From positions 220,190 through 284,189 of the forward strand of contig JAVSML010020424.1 in NCBI GenBank assembly GCA_038503035.1: DNA of 64,000 nt, in the 5' to 3' direction. This document shows positions 54,201-64,000 of this stretch, one piece after another. The notes beneath the pieces were generated by a model. That model ran no database searches and was not told the origin of the DNA. It saw only the letters and a list, made by a program, of their open reading frames with translations. Numbering within the stretch: the first letter of the stretch is position 1; every line of letters begins with the position of its first letter. A program made the position numbers and the translations under genes. This DNA comes from Crocodylus rhombifer. Its lineage: Eukaryota > Chordata > Crocodylia > Crocodylidae.

Positions 54201-56548
54201 AGCCTCTGCCAGGGCCAGTCTTGCCAGCCCCAGCATCTCATCCAGCCTCCTTCCCTCCTGATTCACGACCTCATGTTGCCACACCAGGAGAACTGGCCAA
54301 TTGCAAACATACTGCTTTACATCACTGGAGAAAAAGTCACCTCACGGAGGTGGCACAGAGAAGGGGTGAAGAACAAGCTACTCAAACCGCTCTTTGAGCC
54401 AGCACCTCTGGCATGGCTCTCTGCCGCAGCTCTGGATTGTTTTCTCAGGCTGGCCCAAAAGGTGAAGGGCACATAGGGCCACAACCTTGCTGTCTTCTGG
54501 GGGATTGAAGCACTGTACAGGAACAGCTCACCGAGAGCGAGCCGCCCTAGTGACGTGCCCCGTCACCCCTCTGTTCCCTCACCATTTGTCCCAACAACAC
54601 TGCACACATTGTTATTATGGAGAGAACCACATGCCCGAGAAGCTCCTCTGCTCTCAGAGTTGCTCAGGGCTCTAGGGACAGACCCTACTCTGCAGCTCCT
54701 TCAGGGGATGTACATCCACAGCCAGCCAGGAGAGGTGCTTGGAAGGCAGGAGGCCTTGGGTGCTAGGACAGCACAGACCCAGCTTTGCATTTCTTCCTTC
54801 TGCAGTGCTAACCCTGGCCAGGGCAACAGCCCCAAAGTGCCACAAGGCAAGGAGGACAATTTTCCCACGGAGATTCCAAGGGATCTCTTTGGGGGTTTGC
54901 TCCACTTGGTCTGGGAGACTCGTGGGAGTAAGGGAGACCATAAGGACCTCCACAGTGGTGTCCAAGTCAGCTGGGGACACCCAGCTCACACACAGGGGTG
55001 ATGTTGATCCACTGGGCCTCAAATACATACTGCTGCAGCCAGCCTAACTGGCTGGACATCATCCAGAGCCATCTCAACACCCCAGCCCCCACCCACCAAG
55101 AGAAAACCATCCCTGGAACTCCTTACCTCACAGCAGCTTTGGGTATGGAGCCATACACCAGCGAGCTGAGACCTCGGTACAGCCCCTTCACTCCATGGTC
55201 ACGCACAGTCTGCTTCACACAGTCCGCTAGGGAAAATGGCATGGACCAAAAGGTTTGGTCACCTCTTCAAGCTGACATGGCAGCACCCCCAACAGGCCAG
55301 GCACTGCCCTCACCATCCCCAGTGCTATGGATGTTCATAGGGGCAAGAAAGAAGAGCTGGGGGTAATGTGAAAAGCCGGCTGCAAATGCTCCATCAGAGA
55401 CCTTTAGACACCGGCCAGTGAACGTGCTCACATCAGCTAAATACCTACAGCTAGTGAGCTGAGGAACCAACCTTGCCTGCAGTTAACGGATGTGGGCCAC
55501 ATGGCAGAGCACGGAAGTCGTGGCCTCTACAGGTGAGGTTAAAAGTCACATGCAGCAAGGTCTCTGGCATATGGCTGACTGCTCATGACTCCCAGCACAC
55601 GGGCTCTGGTGGGACGCACATGCAGCAGGACATTGCCTGCAACTGCAGAGACGTGCTGGACAAAGGAGCACCTGCAACAGCAGGTGGAAGCACTGGGTTG
55701 CAGAGCTACTTTTCAGCTGGACTTGGAGCGAGTCATGGGCTGACATCTCCACAGGTCCTTGGGAGCACAGCTCCAATCCAAACACAGAACCAGCAGCTTT
55801 GGAACCACATACTCTGCCCTGACCTCAGCCTGCCTTGCCAGCCACTGCCTGGCTGGCTGTCTAAATCTCAGCTGGGAGAAGGGTCAGATGGCCAGCAGCA
55901 GTGCCCAGTACTGACACCATGCAGCAAGTGGCCTGGACACCAGCAGGAAGTTTTGGTTCTGCTAGTCAAGGACTCCTGCAGCTCTATCTGGCCTGGAAAA
56001 GAAGCCATCATGCCTGGGACTCCTCCAGCTCCTTTGTTCTGATGCAGCCTGCACTTGCCTAATGCACACACTGGCTTGGAGCCTTGCCTAATGCATACAC
56101 TGGCTCCCAGGTGCCTTGCATGACATGTGATGCGATGCACTGGGGGAAGATCTCATCTAACCGAGAGGCCTCTAAGGTTGGTTACTGGTGGACATTTAAG
56201 CTTGAGAGACTGCAGGGATCTGTTCTAGACATACCACAACAATGGAAGGGTTTCTTGGTGGCAGGGGAATACTAGGGCCCCTTCCAGCTCAGAGGCAGAT
56301 ACGGACTGCAGTCCCCATGAAGCCAGCATGAAGCTACAGAGGAAGAGGAGCACCCACCCGACTGCAGTGGCTCCATGGGCTCACAATCCAGGCAGACTCC
56401 CCCATCCCATGGCCAGGCAACTCCAAACCTGCAGACTCACCGATGCCAGCATACCGCGGTGGATGCGCCTTCTCATCTAGCTGGAGCTGTGTCTTCACGT
56501 ACTCAGTGGGGAATGTAATGCAGATTTCAATGCCACCAGCAATGCCAC
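48158..56548 (-). CDS. SLC25A1, mitochondrial citrate carrier (5' partial: exons 2-9)
   Basis: This is the inner-membrane tricarboxylate transporter that exchanges mitochondrial citrate or isocitrate for cytosolic malate, supplying carbon for fatty-acid and sterol synthesis. Eight exons join in frame: 56548-56441, 55226-55127, 53823-53685, 51227-51143, 50783-50679, 49801-49686, 49138-49065 and 48272-48158. They total 842 nt, which is 279 residues plus a split first codon. With the human length of 311, only about 32 N-terminal residues are missing. The three Px[DE]xx[KR] carrier signatures are intact: PTEYVK (45-50), PMETIK (142-147) and PLDVVK (240-245, human numbering). The C-terminus [10 protein letters not shown] matches human. 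Junctions are all GT-AG. The first exon is not seen up to base 64000. The protein is highly conserved, so identity is secure. Confidence 0.97.
49065..49138 (-). CDS. SLC25A1 exon 8
   Basis: Encodes residues 250-273: [24 protein letters not shown]. The acceptor is TACTTCCTTTAG and the donor is TGGC|GTGAGT. Human has CGLQILKKEG in the middle, so this is the most diverged part of the visible protein. Confidence 0.94.
49686..49801 (-). CDS. SLC25A1 exon 7
   Basis: Encodes residues 212-249: [37 protein letters not shown]. It contains the third carrier signature PLDVVK. The acceptor is TCTTCCCAG and the donor is TGCAG|GTATAG. The 877-bp intron to exon 6 (49802-50678) has no recognised feature apart from a short duplicated GGAAATATGATGAGGGAGCC-like unit near 50278-50325. 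Confidence 0.96.
50679..50783 (-). CDS. SLC25A1 exon 6
   Basis: Encodes residues 177-210: [20 protein letters not shown] and [13 protein letters not shown]. The acceptor is TTTGCTGCAG and the donor is AAAG|GTATGG. It is very close to human. The intron to exon 5 is only 359 bp. Confidence 0.96.
51143..51227 (-). CDS. SLC25A1 exon 5
   Basis: Encodes residues 148-175: [25 protein letters not shown]. The acceptor is unusual: a pure C run of at least 28 that ends in GCAG and adjoins a 100-N assembly gap. The donor is GCAAG|GTGAGT. The exon itself is complete and in frame. Confidence 0.95.
51260..51359. other. Assembly gap (100 N) inside a poly-G tract
   Basis: Exactly 100 N, the conventional placeholder for a gap of unknown size. 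It is flanked by 28 G on the left (51232-51259) and 16 G on the right (51360-51375). The true length and sequence are unknown. Confidence 0.98.
51785..51960 (-). mobile_element. MIR/CORE-SINE-like fragment
   Basis: ACATGGGAGAGTTGAGGCAG, then AGGGGTGAAGTGATTCACCT follow the reverse MIR order. The rest is too diverged to be sure. Confidence 0.4.
52403..53326. mobile_element. Nonautonomous pogo/Tigger-like element, 924 bp
   Basis: Left end CAGGCAACCCTCACTTAACG; right end reads CAGGCAACCCCTGTTTAGCG in reverse complement, giving about 20-bp terminal inverted repeats. TA precedes the left end, as in pogo-type insertion; the right flank is CA, perhaps mutated. Sub-terminal AT-rich blocks contain repeated CGTTATAACGC and TTAGCGC-type words. 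The interior is GC-rich and contains two related units (52588-52635 and 52690-52735, TCTGCTCYGGCAYGTGG). No transposase frame was seen. Confidence 0.65.
53685..53823 (-). CDS. SLC25A1 exon 4
   Basis: Encodes residues 102-147: [40 protein letters not shown]. It contains the second carrier signature PMETIK. The acceptor is CCCTGCCAG and the donor is TTAAG|GTACAG. The intron to exon 3 (53824-55126) holds nothing I recognise. Confidence 0.96.
55127..55226 (-). CDS. SLC25A1 exon 3
   Basis: Encodes residues 69-100: [31 protein letters not shown]. The acceptor is TTTTCCCTAG and the donor is TGAG|GTAAGG. The codon split with exon 2 reads G|CG (alanine), where human has glycine in GIGDC. The 1.2-kb intron upstream (55227-56440) shows no extra exon and no recognised transposon. 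Confidence 0.95.
56441..56548 (-). CDS. SLC25A1 exon 2
   Basis: Encodes residues 33-67: [18 protein letters not shown] and onward to HPPRYAGI. It carries the first carrier signature PTEYVK and most of transmembrane helix 1. The acceptor is CTATCTCCAG and the donor is ATCG|GTGAGT. It starts in the second base of a glycine codon, so an upstream exon must end in G. Confidence 0.95.
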
Positions 56549-56928
56549 CTGGAGATAGAAAAGAGAGGGAGCTGTAGCAGGGGACTAAATTATTATTCCA
56601 ACACTGAGCATTCCCCTGGCATGACCCATCTACACACTTTCTGACTGCCCAGCCCCATCTCACAGCACTTGGAGATGGATGAGTGCCCACTCTCCTCCCA
56701 TTCCAGCACCAAAGCAAGGAACAGGTTTTCGGAACCTCCTCCATAACTTACAAGCTCTTCAGCAAACCTGCTTTTATCCTGGTGTCTAAACAAGGAGCAG
56801 CTCTCGAGATGAGCAACTCCAGCCACTGGGTCTCAGCTGAACGTCTGGCCCACAGTGGTGTCTGCTTACTCTGTTGAAGAAGATGCTCTCTGCTCCCCCT
56901 ACACGTTGGGCGCGTTCAGACAAGCACA

Positions 56929-56982
56929 CATGTGCCTGTTGCCGCGCCTCAAACCCCTTTGAGGGAAGGCAACAGGCACATG
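56929..56982. repeat. Short perfect palindrome
   Basis: CATGTGCCTGTTGCC (56929-56943) and GGCAACAGGCACATG (56968-56982) are exact reverse complements. An inner CCTCAAA/TTTGAGG pair continues the stem. The preceding text (GGGCGCGTTCAGACAAGCAC) recalls a related segment near 58318 (GTGCGCGTCCGAGTACGTGC), so both may be ends of one transposon family. Confidence 0.65.
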
Positions 56983-57201
56983 CAAGAATGAAAAAATGTT
57001 CAAAAAATGAGAAAATAGACCCATGGATATCCAGGGGTCTAAAAAACACACTCCGCAATAGAGCAAAGCAAGGCACGGTTCAAGACTGTGCCCAGAGCCA
57101 GTCCTCCAAAAGAGACACTCTGGTTTTGGCCAGAGCATCTCTTTGTATTCCTGCTTCCCCCAGCACTGTCCGAGGTAAGGGGGGGGGGGGAGGGTGAGGA
57201 C

Positions 57202-57353
57202 CTGGCCCAGATCCCTGGAGGCTTGCTAGTTTGGCTTTGCACTGGAGCGGGTCACAGGGCTCCAGGAGGCACGGCTCCTGTGCATGCTTCCCAGAGCCGT
57301 GCTACCCGCTCCAGTGCAAAGCAAGACTAGCGAGCCTCAGGGATCTGGGCCCA
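57202..57353. repeat. Foldback element with ~60-bp arms
   Basis: The left arm (CCCAGATCCCTGGAGGCT, then CTTTGCACTGGAGCGGGT) pairs with the right arm (ACCCGCTCCAGTGCAAAG, then AGCCTCAGGGATCTGGG) with few mismatches. A short inner hairpin (GAGGCACGGCTCCTG) forms the loop. A run of 12 G lies just left of it. No open frame is conserved. Confidence 0.75.
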
Positions 57354-58279
57354 GCCCGGCTGGGCTGCAGAGGGGCCCCAGAACCCAGCTGGGCCTGGCA
57401 CATGGTCCCCGCGTCCTACGCCAGGTCTTGCTGCCAAAAGACCAGGCTGGCTAAGCAACAAGAGCAGTCCCAGGGACGGCAAAACCAAGCTGGGCTTGGC
57501 ACATGATCCCCCCGCTGCTGCTGTTAAAGGTTAGTTATGGGCCCTGGGCAGGGGCCCTGTGAGGGTAGGGGCTGTGGCCCTCCAGGGTGGAGCTGTGACC
57601 CTGGGCGGGGGGGGGGCTGCACCTTGAGGGGGCCAGGGGACCCACCCTTCCTGAGCAGCCCCCACACAAGGTCCCCCACACCCACAGCGCCCCCAGCAAT
57701 TGCCCCACTCCTACCCACAGACCAACCCACATCCCTCCAAATCCACCCACCTGCCTTCCCCCACACCCCTTATCACCCCCTTTCTACAAACACCACATCC
57801 CCCCATGACACACCCATCATGTATGAAGATAACCAATAGCACAGATCAACACATATAGGTATTCAGAATTTACTTTTTCATGATGATAAAGAAACTGGTA
57901 GGCTTCCACACTGCTTTAATATCGTAAATATACCAATAAAGCATTACCCAGCTTATCACTGTCTGTCTCTCTAGGTGTGTGTAGAGTGGTTTTTTGTTTT
58001 AAATGTGGAAGAACATGGATTTTGGAGTATTTAAAAAAATGGATTTGGGATGCTGCTGCAGCAGTCCAGCTGGCACAAGGGCTGGCACAATGACCCCAGG
58101 TATCAGTTGGCTGGGCCCCAGAAGCTCCAGAGAGTGAGTAGCCCCAGGCTGCTTGCCAGGGTAACTTTTTATATGGATGGGACCAGGACAAGGCAGCTTT
58201 TTATACTGCTGAGGACAGCACAGGTGCTGGTCCTGGGCTCTAGCTCCCCCTGGCTACAGATCCAGGAGGAGCCAGGCAA

Positions 58280-58480
58280 GGTTATTTTGCCCCAAGTGGC
58301 ACAATTTGCTTCACACCAAAGTGCGCGTCCGAGTACGTGCGCCGAGGGAAAAAGCCCCAGCTCAAATTTGCACCGTTTCTATTTGCACGTGCCATGACCT
58401 TTTCAGGACAAGGTTTATCTTCCGTTGAGCATACAAAGAGCACCTTGCACCATGGGTCTCCGACCATCATGGAGCTTCCA
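58280..58480. repeat. Possible CpG-containing MITE fragment
   Basis: GTGCGCGTCCGAGTACGTGC followed by GCCGAGGGAAAAAGCCCC stands out from its surroundings in CpG content. It resembles the start of the palindrome at 56.9 kb. Family and limits are unknown. Confidence 0.3.
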
Positions 58481-59844
58481 GGTGCCCCGTCCCATAATCA
58501 TCAGGGGGTTCTGCTGCCAGAAAAGCGTTTAGTGCCATTACGCTATGGCACCAGTGGAGCATATCATCTGAGTCAGGGGGCACAGGGCAGACCACACATT
58601 GTACAGGCCAAGGACACACAAATGTTGATCCTAGCTCTGGCCCCAGGTACAGTCAGTGCCACAGGCAAGTCCTCCGTCTCACAGGGGCTTGTTCCACCTA
58701 CTTGTGTCAAGTAAGGATGCTGCTCACAAGACACAGAAAATGAACCCAGCTACTTTACAGGTTCAGAGAGATGGTTCTCCATACACTCCTGCCAAGACTT
58801 GCTTCAACTTCCCTCCCTCCTCCACTCCTAGCTCCTTTCACCACACCCGACTTAAGAACTACCTCTCACTTCCCACTACCAGCTCCCTGGGCTCCCTGAC
58901 AAGTTGGTCTGTACATGCACATACTGAGCTGCAAAAGATGTGACCTGCTGCATAGAGTTGCTTGCATTTGCCTGGTAAACTCTGCCTCTGCTCACCTCCC
59001 ACATGGCACCGTGTGGCAGGGCTGGCACTGGACTCCCTGCTATAGAGGCTCTGCACAGACCTGGAGGCATGTGCAGCAGCCTCAGCAAACTCTGGTTCTC
59101 ATTGGATCCTGGGAAAAGGGCCATCCTGGTGAAGCTGGGCAAGCAGACTGGCCCATTTCCAGGGCAGCTATGCAAGGCTCAGCCCCAGGTTCATCTTTGG
59201 GGTTACGCACTAGATGAGCAACAATGGAGACTGCTTAGGATTTTACCCTCCATGACTGCCTTTATGGTAGCCTGAAGCAACAGGGACAGCTTCAAGTCTC
59301 CAGCCCCCAGCCCAGCAGCTCCTCCTGGGTGTCCCACCCTGCGAGGAATGCCAACCTGGCCATGCAGCTCCCTGCTGCCCCTGAAGGGCCCTCCACCCCT
59401 TTCCCCTCACTGGAGGGGCAGGCGCCTCGCCTCCCCTCCCCTGCTGCTGCAGCCCCAGAACTGGCAGGCACCTGCCCCCCTCATATAGCCATCCCACTCC
59501 ACACCCCACCCATACCCCAAACAGTCCCCCAACCCACCCCTTCATGCAGTTACCAGGGCTGCATGCCAGCCATGTGCATGTGCGTGTGCAGAGCCATACG
59601 ATGCCCCTGACTCTAAGTGCCCTCCCCCATTCCCCCAGCCCCAAGCAGCTCCTAAGGCAAGCCAGGAAGTGCCAGGATAAACACCAGTGCTGAGCAGAGC
59701 AAAATGCTGGACATTTGTTCATATTTTAGAAGACTGCCCAGAAGAAAATGGTAGGACCCACTACACAAACTCCCAGGGAGAAGCCAGCCCTACCCCTTAA
59801 AAGCTGTCTAAACAGGCATGAGGGACCAAGTGCAGCTGGGGAAG

Positions 59845-60020
59845 CAGAAGCACAAAGAGGTGAAGTGTCTATCCTAGGTCACGCAGCAGGTCAGTCTCCC
59901 AACTCTGTCTGGTGCCCTATGTACTAAGGCACACTGCCTCTCCCATGTAATCCCATCCCTTCCATGACTCAGTTTCCCCATCTGTAGAAAGGTGGCATCT
60001 TGCAGGCACTGAGACTAAGT
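59845..60020. mobile_element. Two MIR fragments in opposite orientation
   Basis: AAGAGGTGAAGTGTCTATCC, then TAGGTCACGCAGCAGGTCAG reads as MIR on the minus strand. It is followed by GACTCAGTTTCCCCATCTGT, the MIR 3' segment on the plus strand. Confidence 0.55.
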
Positions 60021-62564
60021 TACTGGCTGCTTTGCTAGAGCATGAAGAATAATTGCTGCTAACTGCCCCAGAGATACAGATGGACCAATAAGACAGGAGC
60101 AGAAGTAATAACCCAGAGGAAACTATGCAGGACTGGCACTTCTCTGAACGTGACTGCAAAGTGCACCAAGATCTGTCTGACTCTCTACTCCCATGTGTCC
60201 AGGGGAGATGGCCCATCAGAGCTGGAGAGAGGCCAGGCTGCCCAGCTCAGCATCCTGAGGAAGGGGGCTGCTCATGTGACAGTGGCATCTTCACAGCAGT
60301 CCTACCCTGGGCTGGGAGAGGGCAGTTCTCTGTTCTCCCCTCAGGGCTGTGCCAATCCACCCGACAGCTCGCACAGCGTGTTGTCACCATACAGACAAAC
60401 CACAGCACAGCTTCATTCCTCTCGCCCAGCAAGTGCAGTGCCAGCAGGGAGGCCAGCAAGAGAGCTGGAACAGCACATAGACAGATGGTGGGAGACAGAG
60501 CAAGGAAGGGGACAAAGAAGGTGCGTCAGACAGCACGGAGGTGCCAGGAGCAAGGCGCTGGCGCAGCACAGCAGGACAGTCCATCTGTTACGATGACCTG
60601 CCCCTCTGTTTCAGGCAAGACGGCCCTAATTTGTCTCAAGGGGCCTTTTCTGGCATTCATCCTGTTCAACCCACCAGCCTGTGATGGGTTAGCTCAGCTA
60701 CCTTTTTTCTTAAATTCTGATCTCTCAGCCAGCCTGCCCTACCCCAGTTCCTAGATTGCAGAGGACCCCCTTCTACCCAGGGCAAACTAATCAACCCTGG
60801 GGTGCCTTGCAGGGCTTTAAATAAATCTACCTCAACACCCCATGCCTCTAGGCTAAATGCTGCCCTAAGGAATATGCAAAGGCAGCTCTCTCTGGAGTCA
60901 GGAGCAGCTGCCTGCATGTACGAATCTGAACCCACAGCAGGGTCCAAGGAAAATGTAGCTCCCTGATGTTTTGTGAGCATGAGATCAGCAACAGGAACCT
61001 CACTTTCAGCCAAGTGCTGCAGAAGCCAATTTGCAGATATGCAGACCCAGCAGGGCTGTGTTATTATAATTACGCCTGCACAGGTATTCCAGGGCTGACT
61101 CCGACCCAGGGCAGGGGGAGGCTGGTGTGTGTTAAGAGCTATTCGAGAACGATGTTCCCATGCAATAAATAAAAATAAAAATAACAGCTTTCAGCAGTTA
61201 GCAGTGTTGGGGTGGCTGGTGATGGAAGTGTTTGGGGCTCTCACCAAGCTCTAAGCTTTCCAAGACCATCTCCAGCTCCCATGCTATGGGCTCTAGGGTA
61301 GGCACTAGCTGATACCAGCACAGCAAGGTGTTCTGGTTCAAGAGGAAGGATCAATTCAACCCTGAATTCACAGGATGTCAATTCTGGGTGTCAGGACAGG
61401 ATGAGTATTAAACTCACTATAAAATGCCTCAGAAAGCCTGCAGAGAAGAGCGAGGAGCCATGGAGAACCCTTATAGACAGTGGCTTAAGTATAAAAAATA
61501 ATTGAAGTATTTTCACCCTGCAGCAGCGGTTCCCCAGCAGAAAGGGCCTTACAAATATGCCTAACCCTAGGCACAGGGATTTCTGAAGCAGATTTACCAC
61601 CACGTGCTTCTTGTACAGACCCTGTGGTTTTTAATTCGTGTGGATTAAAAGGCACCAGGGAAAGCCTGCACAGAACCCAACCCAGACCCACGGTCACACT
61701 CCCTCCCTGCCACCTTTTAAATTTAGTTCTTTTCAACACAAGACCTATTATTTGACTCCGACTCTATTACTACTGAATTAGGGCCTTCCTTATTCATGGT
61801 ACAGCCATGAAACAAATGTAGCCAGCCCGAGCAGCTCTCAGGAGGCAATGCCAGACAGAAAAACTGGCCTTAATTAAATCAGAAGGACAGAGCAGACCCC
61901 TGGGCGGTTGTGCCAGCCTCTCTGACTCAGTTCTCCTGCCTGCAAGCCTGTGTTTCTGCTGGAACCTCAAATAAGTTGGGTTAAGTCCCTAGCCCGGGCG
62001 GGGCTAATTATTTTGCACCCTGAAGTGGCACCTCAGAAGTCTGTCAGGGCTCAGACAGGCTGAAGCTGAGGAAGCGAGACAGAGCATGCCAGCTTTCCAG
62101 CCTAGGTGGAAGCAAACTGGTGCTGAGATCAATAGAAAGTCTTCTCTCTCAAAATACTGAAGTCAAAGGAGCCACCAGATATCTTAAGCTCTGCCTGCCC
62201 AGCTTGGATTTGAGCTCTCCCAATGTTTGCAGGGATGCAGCACTGTTTGGGTCCAAGGTTTGGGTTTGATTCATTAAGAGGAACTAGGCCAGTTCCTGAT
62301 CAGAACTGCCTTAGTGCTACGGGCATTTGGGTTTGGGCATTTTCATCAGAACTGCTCTCTTCTGGTCTGTCCTACCCACTGAAATCGGCAGCCAGCATGC
62401 TTGAGCTGTAGGACCTCCAGTTCAGATCAAACCAAGGAGCTACAGGTTTAAACATAGCAATGAAGGGGAGGATAAAAAAAAGAGGGTGCAGCTTGAAATC
62501 CCCACCATTCACACATGTTGCTGCCCCTTTGGGAAATAAGAGCATGCATAATGCCATGCTGAAA

Positions 62565-62565
<1 letters not shown>

Positions 62566-62612
<47 letters not shown>
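62566..62612 (+). repeat. (CA)n microsatellite, 23 units
   Basis: An uninterrupted CA dinucleotide run of 47 bases. It accounts for the CVCVCV-type open frames on the minus strand, which are not genes. Confidence 0.98.
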
Positions 62613-62614
<2 letters not shown>

Positions 62615-63844
62615 TCATAACCCATCCTTTTTTCTAGGCAGCACTGGAGGCACAAGCTGACAGTACTTCCCCGCATCCCAAACTCCATCACTGGCTTCCA
62701 TTCTGCTCACAAATCCAGCTCCCCATACCTGCCCGCCTGCCCTCTCCTCAGCTCCCCCCTGCATCAATTTGCTAATGCTACTGATGCCAACACACCAGGC
62801 CAGACAATTTAATTGCTCTATTTGCCTCCTCATTCCACCTACTTAGCACTTTCTCCTGCACCAGCCTGCTCAGCGATTGCCTAGCATGGCCACGTCCTGC
62901 TGCCCTGCAGTAACACGGGTCAGATCAGCGCAGTGGGAGGACTCTTGCCTATTACAAAAGGAAAACTATGCTAAACATTCAGAGCCTACAGACTTCTGGA
63001 TCTGCGGGGACCAATGGTCAGGGGGAGGGCTTGTTAAAACCTGATTCCCCGTGTCCTGTAGCCCAGCCAGCCTCACGCATCCTTTTCCATGAGAGTCAGC
63101 TCCAGTAGCCAAATCTAAGGGCCCAAATTCATATATATAGGCATTCTCCATTTCAGATGCAGGGGTGATGCCTGCACGAGCAGAGAAGGGTAGGACGGAG
63201 TTCCTCATCGGTTTCATCTCTGCCTCTCCTTCCCATCCGACTGATGCCACCTAGCCCCCGCTCCGCCAAAGTCCTTCCCCCTACTCTGCCCCAGGCCTGT
63301 CTCCACCTCCTTTTTTCTTTTCTTTCAACAGCAAACAGCCATGACCCTGACTCAGCAGAGCCGTGGCACCCCCCTACCACTGGCAGGCGAGCCAAACACC
63401 CAGACAACATGCATTACAGGAACAGGATCTGCCCTGGCCGGGTTGCCAGGGAGCTGGCAGGGATTGGGAATTGTTCATGATGACAGTTGTGAACAGGAGC
63501 AGAGCAGGAGTTTTTCCCCATATAAAATGGAAAGGTCCAAGGGTTTATTCTGCAGCAAGGACAAGGAGTTTGAGATTCTGGGTCCGGGCTGCTGCGGCTG
63601 AGCTAGGAGAGCGGGCAAAGAGAGAGCAGGCACCCTGTGTCAGAGGACACATCACAGGATTCATTCGATGTGCACCCCTGCCCGTAATAGAGCAGCAGCT
63701 TGGTCAGGGCTGCTGTACCAGAGCATGCCCTGCAATTCAAGGTGGATGTGCAAGGTCTACCCTAGCACATATAGCCTCACTTACAATGCACTGCATACTA
63801 GAGCATCCTGGAGCATCACCAGATAATAAAGCATATTAAAAGGA

Positions 63845-64000
63845 GGCCAGGTGCAACACCCCCATTCTACAGATGGGCAAACTGAGGCAGAGGGGTGGAA
63901 GCGACTCAACCAAGGCTACCCATTCAGTCAATAGCAGAGTTAGGAAGAGACACCACTGTTAGCCACCTCAATATCACAACATCCTCTTGCCCCTGTCCCT
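63845..64000 (-). mobile_element. MIR/CORE-SINE fragment, runs off the window
   Basis: CCCCCATTCTACAGATGGGC, then AAACTGAGGCAGAGGGGTGG, then CAATAGCAGAGTTAGGAAGA. This is the classic reversed MIR core and tail. Confidence 0.7.

Larger units (their letters stand above)
56549..64000. other. Probable SLC25A1 intron 1 or upstream DNA
   Basis: The segment should follow exon 1 of SLC25A1, but no exon ending in an AILAG-type sequence with a minus-strand GT donor was found, and no CpG island is present. It contains foldback elements (56929-56982, 57202-57353), a GC- and C-rich stretch (57540-57790), MIR remnants (59845-60020, 63845-64000) and a (CA)n microsatellite (62566-62612). No other gene is supported on either strand. 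Confidence 0.6.

Noticed and set aside
59103..59150. Sequence reading KRAILVKLGKQ, reminiscent of the SLC25A1 N-terminus (GKAILAG)
   Set aside because: It is on the plus strand, opposite to SLC25A1, and lacks a suitable splice donor, so the resemblance is accidental.
62509..62691. Open frames rich in Cys-Val or Thr-His
   Set aside because: They are translations of the (CA)n microsatellite at 62566-62612.

Overview
This is vertebrate nuclear DNA, most likely from a crocodilian such as an alligator. It has short exons with GT-AG introns of up to about 19 kb, and CR1 LINE fragments whose 3' ends read like crocodilian CR1. It also has CORE-SINE/MIR remnants, hAT- and pogo-type miniature transposons, a (CA)n microsatellite and one 100-N assembly gap. 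The clade call is inference; the vertebrate call is safe. No prokaryotic gene, CRISPR array or rRNA is present.

Two protein-coding genes can be rebuilt, both on the minus strand and in tandem. The first (37963 down to 5992) is a complete five-exon gene for a 259-residue secreted protein of the SBSPON family. It has a signal peptide, a somatomedin-B domain, one thrombospondin type-1 repeat, a linker rich in charged residues and a cysteine-rich C-terminal domain. The frame closes exactly over 780 nt. It appears to be a diverged paralogue of SBSPON rather than its orthologue.

The second (56548 down to 48158) is SLC25A1, the mitochondrial citrate carrier. Exons matching human exons 2-9 are intact and carry all three carrier signature motifs. 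The first coding exon (about 32 residues) is not found in the remaining 7.4 kb and probably lies beyond base 64000.

Layout: 1-5600 is flanking DNA with old repeats. 5630-38370 is the SBSPON-like gene, mostly introns. 38372-46050 is intergenic, with a CR1 reverse-transcriptase fragment and an LTR-like element. 46050-56548 is SLC25A1 with a long 3' UTR. 56549-64000 is probably SLC25A1 intron 1 or upstream DNA. Several long inverted repeats (foldback elements at 17.3, 27.8, 34.0, 36.1 and 57.2 kb) and a 924-bp terminal-inverted-repeat element inside SLC25A1 account for much of the remaining structure. The two genes have no evident functional link: one product is extracellular, the other sits in the mitochondrial inner membrane.
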